Shown here piece after piece: positions 1 to 11,420 of a stretch of DNA of 64,000 nt. Numbering within the stretch: position 1 is the stretch's first letter; each line of letters begins with the position of its first letter. The stretch is from assembly GCA_003260075.1 (NCBI GenBank), contig QLIY01000056.1:15355-79354 (forward strand), written 5' to 3'. The notes below the pieces were generated by a model. That model had not been told where the DNA came from and ran no database searches. It saw only the letters and a list, made by a program, of their open reading frames with translations. A program made the position numbers and the translations under genes. This DNA is from Phallusia mammillata (lineage: Eukaryota > Chordata > Ascidiacea > Phlebobranchia > Ascidiidae).

Positions 1-213
1 CCCGCCGATCCGCGGCCCGCGAGGAGTACGTTACCGGGCCGTACAATTTTTCAGGTCAAATGGCATAAAACATTTTGCCCATATATCCCGGCGATGATAA
101 ACTAATTTAAGCGTTTGTATTGCTAAATATTTGTAGTTTTTTGAAGACCGGTCCGCGATAAAATTTTAATTTCAAAACCGGTCCGCAATGCAATAAAAGG
201 TTGCTGACCCCTG
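1..213. mobile_element. hAT-like MITE fragment (terminal part)
   Basis: The sequence holds repeated 'ccggtccgc' and 'gcggcccgc' motifs and ends in ggttgctgacccctg, an end like those of the hAT-type elements elsewhere here (for example the element ending at 14760). The other end lies outside the window, so no target-site duplication can be checked. Confidence 0.45.
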
Positions 214-298
214 TTTTAAAGGACAAGTGTCGCGATTTTAGGGCAAAATTGCAGTCAAGTTGCAATCACTGACATGGATAAAAGAGTTTAAAAATCAC

Positions 299-3200
299 CT
301 TTCGTTGTTTTACATCCTCAACTACATCCTTTTTCAACTTCAGCAAGGTCGCCTTAGTTTCTTGTTGATATTTGTGAGAATCAAACTTCTTTCTTATTCC
401 CTTTATGCGATCTTCAAATATGTCCATTGACTCTTCAAAAGCGTCTGATGCTCTATAACGCGCAGCGTCAACGTCTACTTGGTCGTTGAGTATCTATACA
501 TATACATAATGTATGTGTAAACTAAACGCTTTATCGCTATTTACAAATATATACAGAATAATGCATTATGTACAACCTTCACAATCTCAAATCTCATGTG
601 TGTTGTGGCTTCACTACAGGCAAGTTCTGCGTAAGTTTCCAAATGTTTCTGTTAAAAAATGTGTTAATGTGTTAAAGGGTCCATTTTCACTCTCTATAGC
701 ACAAATAAATAAATTACACAGAAGCTAAACCGTTCAATACTCTTAAATCAATATGAGTATTTATGTGGTTCTCGTGAGGCATTTGTGTCGTTTAGTTCGC
801 CCAATGAAATTTTCTTTGGCATCGTTTTCGGTTGGTAGCCTTCAAACTCGTTGTTTTCTAGAGTGCTTTTGGCGTAGTTACCCTGGTTTTATTGTTTTAT
901 TATTTGATAGGTCATAACTTAAATTTTAATACTTCCTTAAAACTGAGAATGATATTTATATTACCCCAATTCAATCGCAAAACGAAAAAAAACACAATAA
1001 CCTCAGTATACAGAAAGTTTCAGTGTTTGGGGGCTTTTCATTCTGCTTTTATGGATATTAACTGTTACCTGATTTTTAAAGTTATTATCTTTGATTTTCG
1101 CAGTAATCTCTTCTAAGTAGTTTTCAAGGTTGTTTCGAACTGGTTCTACCAACATTTCAGGTATATCACGAACGCCGGCTTTAAACAGGTTGAGGGCAAC
1201 TAGTTTTTCTTTCATAAAGCATTTTTCCAAATCTTCTTCTTCGAGGAATTGATCAGATATCTTAAATAGAAAAAAAGTTAAGCAGAGTTTAACAATGAAC
1301 CCAACTTCCTTTACTTACGTCCATAAAAGCTTTCTTGAACTTCGTTCTTGCCAAGTTTCCGCTTTCCTTTACTTTGATCTCCAACTCTTTCTGCAAAACG
1401 ACACAAAATGAGTACAAACTGCGCGCCCTACAATGAAAAATTATTTTACATGGGAAAAAAGTTGGTCGAATGACCCGGGGCATTCGATTAACAGAAAGAC
1501 ATAAAAAGAGAAATCATGTTTTCTGTACACACTTACCATATTTTGTTTGTTTAAACCAACAAAATACATGCAATCCATTTTCAAGTTATTTTCCAGACGC
1601 TCTCGTTCATTCTCGAAGCACTTCAGCAAACCTTCAGGTTTGTCTTCATTGAATTTTTGCAGGGTTTTGATTTTTAAATTATCACAAAACAGTGAGAATT
1701 CCTCGTTTGGAACAGGTTTTTGCACTTTCTGCAAAGCAACGCAAATACTTGTGGATCGCGAAACTTGTGAGTCGGGCCCATAATCATTTAGGACAGGGTT
1801 TCTCAAACTGTGGGTAGCGAAACAGCATGCGTTATTATTGCATCGTCACAATAAATGGTATAGGAACGTAAATTTATTGTATGAATTAGGGATGTGCCAA
1901 AACTGCAAATGTTCTGTTTGGTGGAGCACCGAGCATCTCACTTTAATGCTCGGTGCTCGGCCGAGCACGCTCGGTGCATTATGACGTCACAAAAAATCCC
2001 CTTTCTACGTTTTAGCTCTACAAGGCCTCTTACGTCACCGGTGGTGTTTTATTAAGCTGTACATGCCCATAAAGTACGCGTTTTTCCACCATCTAGTGCA
2101 TTTGAAAAATCATTCGTTTTTGTTCATAGACACCCTTTAGAACACTAGTTACATATGTTAGCAGGGCATGAATATGCAAATTTAACGCTCGGGTCAGTTT
2201 GTGCAACTGCTCGGCCGAGCACCGAGCATCTAAAACAGCGATGCTCGGTACGGAGTACTCGGGTTCTGGCTCGGCTCGGTCCATCCCTAGTATGAATATC
2301 ATTCACGTGTATAAGCTACACCCATCAAGAGGTAGCGTGGAAATTTATTTTCTGAAATGGGGTCGCAGAGCAAGAAAGTTTGAGGAGCCCTAATTTAGGA
2401 CATTTTTGCATTTACCTCTTGTAGTTGCCTCGCGCACGAATTTAGTAGGTCAGTTGCTCTGTCTTTTATTTTGTACTCGGCTTGTTTCTGAAATAAAGGG
2501 TATTGCCGAATGGTAAACGTTTGTAATAATTTTGTTGTTGTTGGGGGGGGGGTTGATTTTTAAATTATCACAAAATACTGAAAATTCCTCGTTTGGAACA
2601 GGTTTTTGCACTTTCTGCAAAACAACGCACATATTTGTGAGTTGCGAAACTTGTATGTCGGGCCCATAATCATTTAGGACAGGGCTTCTCAAACTGTGGG
2701 TAGCGAAACATCATGCGTTATTATGTCATTGTCACGGGGGGGGGGTAAACCAGGGCAATGAAGTGGGATTTGCTGGACAAGACCGGTTTCATTTAGTTTA
2801 GTTCTTTGTTTTGGCAAATTTGGTAAAATACAAGAGTCTTAAAATTAAATGTGTTTCATTCAAATTTACTTTTTCATTATTAAATGTGCTCTAGAAGTTT
2901 GAGAAGTACTGGTTGAACTTGCAAAATGCAGTCAGGATTAGACTTGGCTAAAACTGTGCATGTCCAATAAGGCAATATACCTACTACTAACTTTCCCTCT
3001 ACATTTTTGACACAAACTAAGAGAAAAGGTTGATTAAAAATACTTATAAAACAATTATTGAAAACCAGTCACCTTGAAGTTCTCATTTTCGGCACTTATT
3101 GTTCTCCACTCAGATTGGATAGTTTTAGCAAGATCTCCATCAAACTCATGAAACTGATACAACTCGTGCGCAAAAGCCTTGATCTTAAAATTGTTTATAG

Positions 3201-6200
3201 CGTCTTCCTTTATTCTGGCGTGCTCTTCCAATAATTGAAACACTTCAACATATCCTCGCGAACATACCTTAGAATTTATTGTTGCAATTTATGAACACGG
3301 AAACGCATCGGTATGCGTAACAGTATAGTTACCCGTTGCATTTTGGATTGGTATAATTGTAAAGATTCCTGCAAGTGTTGTGCTGCCATACGTTTTCCTA
3401 TATTCTAAATGTATATTAGTAGTATGTTTATACAACGTTTACTCCGCAACTGTATTTTATAAGACAGATATATGTTACAAGAAGACAATTCGAAGTAAAT
3501 TTGCTTGACTAAAGCAAGTCAAATATTTGTGTACATAAATAGTTGAGAGAGATACAACCACCGGCAATGTAAATTGTATTAGTAGTAATAGCTCCAGTTA
3601 TATACACGTGAATTGTTTAGTTGACGTAAAAGGCAGACAATTTGAATTTAAATGTATATGAATTCCTATGTTGCCAAAGATTGTTACAGACATATGTTAC
3701 CTGTTTGTTTTTGTTTGCCTCGAGAATTTTCAGTTTGTCTTTTTCTATCAGACTATTTAGTTTAGCTTTGTATTCATCTTGGAGTTTTTCGTCCTTCAAC
3801 AAGCCAGAGTCAACAAGATGAAAAATAGCTCTTTCTGATGCTTGCTCGTGCAACTCCAAAAAGTGTTTATCCGAAACAGCTTTTTGCAATCTCTATAAAA
3901 GTTTTCACTTTGTAAAGAAATTTGACGCTTGCAATCTATCCAACTGTCAAGAAAACCTTACGGGATATCTACTAACGTGACAACATAAATCACACGAAAT
4001 TCGCTAAACACCGATAAATAGCGCCAAAAACATTCGCGAATAAGTTTTTTTTGTAAATGCAGACGGTTAGGGCTTTTGGGATTGGGTTTATTGTAGAAAT
4101 GACATTTAACTAATTTAAAGGCTTATGAGCTAATCTTAAATTCGTTTCCTAACCCTAAAGTTCATAACCTTTTGATAACCCTGATCATTACCCTGTGTAA
4201 CTGTCAATTTAATGAACTACGTTCTTTACGTCACTTATCGGTATTTAGCAAACTTTCTGTAATGTGAGCTCACACGTTAGCAGTTTCACCCCATTACACA
4301 TGGGGGGGGGGGCTTAAAGACTTATTTCTTTATCTTAAATTAGTTTCCTAACCTTAAAGTTCATAACCTTATTATAACCCTGATCATAAAGAGCTAATTT
4401 AATTGACTATGTTCCATAGGTCACCTATCGGTAATTAGCAAACGTTCTGTAATGTGAGCTCACACGTTAGCAGTTTCACCCCATTACACATGCGTGCGTA
4501 GGCTAATTATCTGTTTTCTGTCCACCTTATTTTAGAAGTAGCCTACCTGCGACATGTATCGTGTGTACATTTGGAGGCACTTGGCGTGCAAATTGCCTAT
4601 TTTTCCTTCCATGGTTTCCTGCAAATAAAAAGCAAGGCTTGTCAATCTTTAAATTTGTTTAAATTTCACCCAACACAACGCACTTGGCAATTATCCACAA
4701 AGATCACTACAAACCTGTTGGCGCATTAGTTGAAGTAAAATGTGTTCGTGTTGTTTTGCAATCTCTTCTTGCAATTCCTGACGGTATTCATCCTTCTGTT
4801 GCTTCAAAGGTTTGATTTTTTCTACATGTTTGTCAAATTCTACCAAAGCTTGCTTTAAGGCCTCTTGGTGCTTTTCCTCGGGTCTGTGTTGATTGGTTTC
4901 ATCCAGTAGCACCCTAAACAACACCTGTATCTTTGTTTACTTTACAATGAAAACCAGGAGTTAAAATATAGCATTTTCAAATGTTACACCTGGGCCATTT
5001 TTCGCCTGTAATCTTTCGTAATTATGATGACAAACTGCTTCAATTCGAGATCAACTTGATTCTAAAGTATGAAGTGTGTTAAAACTTGTTGTTCATTGTG
5101 AAAACAAATTCACTTATACTTTGAGTTCTTCATTTTTGTGCTGAAGGAATTTCCATTGGTTTTCGAAAAATTCACAAAGTTGGTTCTCAAAGAATTTCTT
5201 TTCCTTGTTAGGTGTCTCCGAATTCCAATTCAGGAGAGAATTCCTCGCTGCTTCCTGGCACTCCTCATGAAAAGCTTTTAACCCATCACCACTTAAAAAG
5301 GTTTTCAATTCCTAAGCATACATAAGTTGATTTGATAAAACTTAAACCCTCTGTTGGCTTTCGCCAATATGTAGGCTCATGGAAAAAATGATTGATGGGC
5401 CTATCGAAGCCTCGGGAAAGACCAAGAGAACAAAGAAAATAAGCAATTGGTATTGAACAAGGCGTTTTGGGGCTGTTTGACATTAGGTCAGGACCAGCAA
5501 CTGGCTATTTAGCTAGTTACTTTTTTTCCAAAACAGAGTGTAAAGTCGGACCCGAATCAAGCCCGTGTTTTTTGAAGAAACTTAGCTCTGAACGTGGCCC
5601 GACTTACACCTATGTGTAGGTCTATCTGCGTTTTGTTATGATACTTCATACCGATTGTTTGTCCTTGTATGCAGCTTCAGCCTTTTTCATGTCATCGGGG
5701 GGGGGGAAAACTTGGCCCGACTTACACCTATGTGTAGGCCTATCTGCGTTTTGTTATGATACTTCGTACCGATTGTTTGTCCTTGTATGCAGCTTCAGCC
5801 TTTTTCATGTCATCGTAGAACTTTATTCTTTCTTTTTGCTAAAATTAGATATTTTATTTTTCCACAACAAGCGTTTAATTTATTTTTACCTGCTATAGCC
5901 TATGTCAAATTTCACCTTAATCACATCATCGTATTCCTTAATAAGACGTTGCAGGTCATCGCGGTATTTATCACAAAATGTTTCGTCGTACTCCTGTGAC
6001 TCTTCCTCAAAGGTATCAAACGCTACTTTCCGCGCCGTTTCGATTATTGTTGCAAATTCCATTTGATCTGTTTCGTGGATCTCCTAAAAAGTGCCAAAAA
6101 CACAAACTGGATTATTTTTTGGAAACATATTTGATAACGCCCAACAATCGAAATTTTTCCAAAAAGTAGATATGACTCTTGTGTAAGTGTCGTTTTCAGC

Positions 6201-6392
6201 AAAGTTTCTCACTGCAAAAAGGTAAGAGGGTTCTGTATACATGTAGCCAGTGGCGGGATTCAGCCGGTTCGCACCGGTTCTATAGAACCCTCTCACGAAA
6301 TTTCATGAGATCAGCGAACCGGTTAGCTTTACTGGTTACTGTCCATGGACTTTTTGTAACAGAACCGGTGGAAAAATGTGACTTTTGTGATA

Positions 6393-6464
<72 letters not shown>

Positions 6465-6728
6465 TACAGAACAAACCTTCTGTGAAATTTCATCCTTAAA
6501 CTTTTGGTAGCATCTTTGCACCAATTGTTCCATAATGTTCTTAATATTGAGCTGAAAAGTAAGGCTTTTTTAATACATTTTTAGGGCTCTTTTTTAACAT
6601 TAACCTACCTGTTCCAGGAAACTAGCGTTTGACGTTTCCAATGTATCACGTCGAATTTCCTCTTTAAGACTGTTGCGGTATATTTCCTTCATGCTATCAA
6701 TGTGATCTTTGTAGGCTACCACGCTCTT
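299..6728 (-). CDS. Tandem atlastin/GBP-type helical stalk-repeat protein (partial)
   Basis: Seventeen exons alternate long and short on the minus strand. Long: 6609-6728, about 5916-6083, 5120-5311, 4715-4924, 3701-3892, 3073-3267, 1537-1728, 1069-1260, 299-493. Short: 6477-6551, 5770-5838, 4990-5061, 4547-4618, 3333-3404, 2416-2487, 1319-1390, 577-648. Nearly all are multiples of three, bounded by AG and GT, and join in phase 0. Long exons (mostly 64-65 codons) carry a motif like LELHEQASERAIFHL followed by LxxxIxxxxxxxxxxxNxxK; short exons (about 24 codons) carry a helix like LQESLQLYQSKMQ. Together they resemble one unit of the three-helix middle domain of atlastins and guanylate-binding proteins, where it normally occurs once. 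Here there are at least eight charged, helical units. No G domain, membrane segment, start or stop was found, so both ends are missing. The donor of the 5916-6083 exon is uncertain. Exon structure is well supported; the family call is by pattern only. Confidence 0.68.
1887..2289. mobile_element. hAT-type MITE with 8-bp target duplication
   Basis: The element begins tagggatgtgcc and ends ggtccatcccta, and is flanked by a perfect 8-bp direct repeat gtatgaat at 1879-1886 and 2290-2297. Inside are palindromic 'gctcggtgctcgg' and 'ccgagcaccgagca' blocks. It lies in an intron of the stalk-repeat gene, between exons 2416-2487 and 1537-1728. A truncated relative is at 21119-21445. Confidence 0.85.
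2553..2735 (-). pseudogene. Allelic fragment of exon 1537-1728 between two G10 spacers
   Basis: This piece is a slightly diverged copy of about 1668-1850, including the 5' part of the 1537-1728 exon (peptide KVQKPVPNEEFSVFC) and its upstream intron. It is bounded on both sides by ten-G spacers (2543-2552 and 2736-2745). It is most likely a second-haplotype contig inserted by scaffolding, not an extra exon. Confidence 0.75.
4083..4492. repeat. Intronic segment in two diverged copies across a G11 run
   Basis: About 4095-4300 and 4313-4492 are near copies, both containing 'cctaacc..taaagttcataacctt' and ending in the same 'gtgagctcacacgttagcag' block. They are separated by the G run at 4302-4312. 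The pattern fits two haplotypes placed side by side in one intron. Confidence 0.7.
5636..5696 (-). pseudogene. Allelic copy of short exon 5770-5838
   Basis: The sequence repeats about 5754-5816 with one or two changes and stops at the ten-G spacer at 5697-5706. It would encode part of the same peptide (DDMKKAEAAYKDKQS). It has no 5' acceptor of its own, so it is unlikely to be a separate exon. Confidence 0.7.
6248..6394. mobile_element. hAT-like MITE truncated at a long G run
   Basis: The sequence starts cagtggcgggattcagcc and matches the complete elements at 40451-40618 and 42271-42448. It stops at 'tgtgatagag', exactly where the G run 6395-6462 begins, while the complete copies continue to a cactg or actg end. 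The right terminus was probably lost in an assembly gap. Confidence 0.75.
6395..6462. other. G68 homopolymer, probable gap placeholder
   Basis: A pure G run interrupts a transposon copy and lies just downstream of the short exon 6477-6551. It yields meaningless polyglycine or polyproline reading frames in both directions. Confidence 0.7.
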
Positions 6729-7497
6729 CTAATTTCTAATGTTTAAATAGCTACACGTTCCAATTCTGAATAAAATATTTTGCAGTTTAACTCTCGCGCA
6801 TATTTAACAATAATCCGGTTTTAAACAGTGTCGTAAAGAATAGGGACCAACCTAATGAAAAACGCTGGAGTTTGAAACAACAATTAAATTTTGTTATACC
6901 AATTAATTTTATCCGCCAAATTCGTTTCTAAACCTGTTTTTAAAGTTCGTCTTTTTTGCAGAATCTATTACATGTTCCTCATAGGCTACATTTTAATTTG
7001 TTTGTTCTAGCAAGTATGAAAATTAAAGTAGTCCACGTCATTGGCTGATCCTGAGATTGATGATAGAACCACAACTGCCATAGTCAAAAACACCTCCACT
7101 CTATAGTCACAGCCAAACTTCCGTTCACATTGTAACAAAAGCATGACAAAAACTGAGCCTTAATATATACCTATGCCATACCTTCAGGTACCTTATGTGA
7201 TTTGCAGTGCTTTTGACTGCTTGCACAAACCTTCGCCTGGCTGTTCGCTTCGTCGCGCTGTATAGCGGCATTTGGTTATAGAATTTCGTGCTAAACCGTT
7301 CTATTATTTCATTAAAAAGTCCTTACTAGCCGGGACGGATACTGGCTTAAGATCTGTGTTTCAAACCGATCAATTTCATTCTCAGCTGTTGACTTATATT
7401 TTAGCGGTCTGCTGTTTTAACTAAAACTGATAAAAACTATGCTTGACACAATAATACTTTAGTATACCGCTTTATGCAAGTCAGGTATCTGAACTAT

Positions 7498-7575
<78 letters not shown>

Positions 7576-9537
7576 CGTGTAACTGACGGGACAAACAAAC
7601 TTGTTGCTTCCTTTTTCGGTAACGCGAGTTCTGCTTAAATTAGATTGATTACTATTACAAGAATCGACAGTCTGACAAATTGACTATTTATAGCCAGATT
7701 ATATTAACGACCGTTATGATTTGCATTAGGGATTTACGTCATTATAATGCGTTTATAATTTTACCTGCTAACAACTAACTGGGTTAATCATTTTTATATG
7801 CTTGCATTGAAATTGATCCATGTAAAACTATCTTTATCAGTGCTTGTTAAAGATCAAGGTTTGTTTTACATACCCATTATTTCGTTTTTTAAATAGACAC
7901 CTCCATTAGGCACCGCATAGAATAGCTTAATTTATAAAACATTACACAATGTCCAAACACCTTACCTTATACGTTCCGGGTTGTGGAGACGCCAACACAC
8001 ACAACAAAACAACACAAAGTTGTTATAGGCTACGGGGGGGGGGTACGTTCCGGTTTGTAGAGACGCCAACACACACAACAAAACAACACAAAGTTGTTAT
8101 AGGCTACTTCATTACGTCGCAAATCGTTCCACTGTAAAAAAAAGTGTTCTCTAAACCTGTCTTATAAAAAAATCTGTCTTATATAACTAAAAGCGCAACC
8201 AAAGAGTAAGTAAAAACTTTTACTCTGAATTAGCCTAATTAAATGCATCTAAAATACCTGCAAAAATAGATTTGGACAAACCAAATCAAAAGGGGGGGGG
8301 GGCGCAAATCGTTCCACTGTAAAAAAAAGTGTTCTCTAAACAAATTTACCAAAAAAAAATCTGCCTTATATAACTAAAAGCGCAACCAAAGAGTAAGTAA
8401 AAACAAGTCCAATTTTACTCTGAATTAGCCTAATTAAGTGCATCTAAAATACCTGCAAAAATAGATTTGGACAAACCAAATCAAAATTACCTCAAAATGG
8501 GGCGACAAAAACGTCAACACTGGTAAGAAAGAAACAAAGTGTATGTAATCCAGTAGCTTCACAAGACAAACATTAAACATTTTTAATAAACTCAAAGTAA
8601 AAGATCGTGTCTATAGCAAAACTAAATAATTTCTCTATGTCCGTTTACTTACAGCCTTGCATAAGGTTGTACCCGTTGATCAGTCAAGCTATTTAGAATA
8701 AACTACTGAGCAAATTATACATTTAAATGACACTTTTACCGTTCTTTACGTTTATTAAAATAAGAATGCATTTGCTATGTTCGCTAAAAACTTCGGCTAT
8801 CATATTTTAAGCAAAATCTTCGAAATTATTAGTTGACCGCATTTCAAAAAACAAATAAAATCGCTTTGTTGTTGCATCTTTCTAATTATTTTTACAATCA
8901 AACAACATAGCTGTAATTGTTTGCATGTAATTATAAACAGTCAATAGCAACAGTCCCTAGGCGTTGCTTATTTTCTGTGGGGGGGGGGTCGTTTACTTAC
9001 AGCCTTGCATAAGCTTGTACCCGTTGGTCAGTCAAGCATTTTGTCAAAAATGAGGTCTACATGTACCTATTCTTTGTACACAGAAGTTCTCTCTAATGTG
9101 GAAGCTTTTGCTAGGTGACTAGGATGGTAGACGTGCAATAATTAATCACAAAAACTCGTGTTTTAGAATTCCGACTATTTCTAACGATCCAACACTGGTT
9201 TGATTTCCAGAACAACCGAAGTTTAAGTTTGGTTAAAACAATTTAATACAAGCAACTTTTATTTGGAACAAACTACTGAGCAAATTATACATTTAAATCA
9301 CACTTTTACCTTTCTTTACGTTTATTAAGATAGGAATGCATTTGCTTTGTTCGTTAAAAACTTCGGCTTTCAGGTTTGAGGCAAAATCTTTGAAATTATT
9401 AGTTGGCCGCATTTCAAAAGACAAATAAAAGCGCTTTGTTGTTGCATTTTCCTAATTATTTTTACAATCAAACAATATAGCTGTAATTGTTTGCAGGTAA
9501 TTATAAACAGTCAATGGCAACGGTCCCTAGGCGTTGC
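6729..9537. other. No supported gene; repeats and gap-like runs
   Basis: No coding exon could be supported. The stretch contains a G78 run (7498-7575), G10-11 spacers at 8034-8043, 8292-8302 and 8979-8988, and diverged duplications across them (about 7960-8033 and 8044-8110; about 8110-8290 and 8303-8490; about 8641-8978 and 8989-9550). The part nearest 9538 is the 3' flank of the EGF-ZP gene, with a possible AATAAA signal on the minus strand at 9321-9326. The 5' part of the stalk-repeat gene may have been lost here. Confidence 0.6.
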
Positions 9538-11338
9538 TTATTTTCTGTATTTGATGCCGCTGGGTTCTGCCATGCCAAGGGGAATTCCCTCAGTCACGTG
9601 ACGCTTCTTTCTTGAGCCTGTGACGTCATCGCAAGTGTTGCAATCACCGTTTTTGCACAGGTCAGCGTCACAGTGAATGAAAAGCTGCGAGCAATTTATG
9701 CAAACGATTTGCGGCGTCTGTAACCTTAACCGCCATAGGCCACATACAGTTAACATGGTCTGATCATGGGGCAAAACTTCATATTATAGAAAGTAACAAA
9801 TTTGTAGCTCTTCCAGCAGTTTTTATTATAATATGCCGACGTTTGGATGTCCCATACGAGACACCTTTATCAGGGTAATGACTTATGCATATCATAATAA
9901 AATCTGCTGGAAGAGCTACAAATTTATTACGTTATGCCTGGCAGCAACAGTTTNTCTGTAACCTTAACCGCCATCGGCCAAATACAGTTAACATGGTCTG
10001 ATCATGGGGCACAACTTCATACTATAGAAAGTAACAATTTTGTAGCTCTTCCAGCAGTTTTTATTATATGCCGACGTTTGGATGTCCCATACGAGACACC
10101 TTTATCAGGGTAATGACTTATGCATATCATAATAAAATCTGCTGGAAGAGCTAAACATTTGTTACGTTATGCTTGGCAGCAACAGTTTATTTACATAAGT
10201 TAAGTTTATTTTTTTGGTGCCAAACTTACGAATTTTACTGAAAATTTGAAAACATGACAAACTAGTTTGTTGCGTTTGTACATTTTTTTACCTTGAAAGT
10301 CTATGGAAAAGGAAATGTGTTATTTGTACACCCCTGAGTCATAAAACTGACCTGGTTTCCAAGGCGTTTAAAAGTGAAAGGTCTGAAACTAAACATCGTC
10401 TTAAACTTGGGCAAATCATGGCCAGAATCTAACTGAAGAGTTTCGGAGTAAAGAGATCCGTTCTCGAAACGAAAGCTTTTGTCTCTGGGGCATCTGGTAA
10501 GTTTAAACATGGATTTAAACTTGGGTTACGTATAGCAATACACTTACTGGACACACTGAAATGTTACAATTGAACCAAATTAAAGGTTGTTTTCTTTGGA
10601 GTACTTGAAAGCTGTTGTACAGTAAACCTCGGTTAAACTGGACTCGGCGAATCAGGATTTTTGCTTAATTCGGATAAAACTTGGTCAGAAACGATTTGTA
10701 ATGCTTTTCATAACAAAACTTTTAACTGATTATTTTATCTGGATCTTCGCCTAATCTTACATAAAATGTCTTTTCTACATCTCCTTGTCCGGATTTTTTA
10801 CGTTTCAATTGCATGTTTATACATCAAACCAGGTTGCAGTAACGTGGTGATTAATAACAACTGCTCACTGTCGGCTACTTGTAACACATTTTTTGTTACT
10901 ATTTATAACATCTTTTAGCAGTGGTTTTTAACCTTTTTGGATAGGTTTCCCACTAAAGTAAATCACTAAATTCGCACTTCCCCCTATGTTATTTTAATAA
11001 TCATGTTTTGTGCCTCACATTACCAAAAGTTTTTATTCTTTGATGGAAATAATTTTGTGAAGCGACCAGCGGGCCCGAGTCTGATTACTTCTGACTTACA
11101 TAATTTCCCTCTGAATACATTAAATTTCCCATCGGTTAAGAACCGGTTGTTATATACTATATATAGCATAGACACTCGGTTTACGTCTTTAATAACGTGC
11201 GAAAGGCGTAACAGTCAATTGTGGAATTCGTCGCCCCATGCCAACATGCGGTAGCCTATAATGTATCAATAAATTTGTGGGTTTTTGTTGTTGAGTTATT
11301 ATTGGGTCGCTATAGATCCTATTTACGATGATTTGTAT

Positions 11339-11420
<82 letters not shown>

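Noticed and set aside
6179..6533. Reading frames with long polyglycine or polyproline tracts
   Set aside because: They arise only from the G68 run, which looks like a gap placeholder and exists in all frames on both strands.
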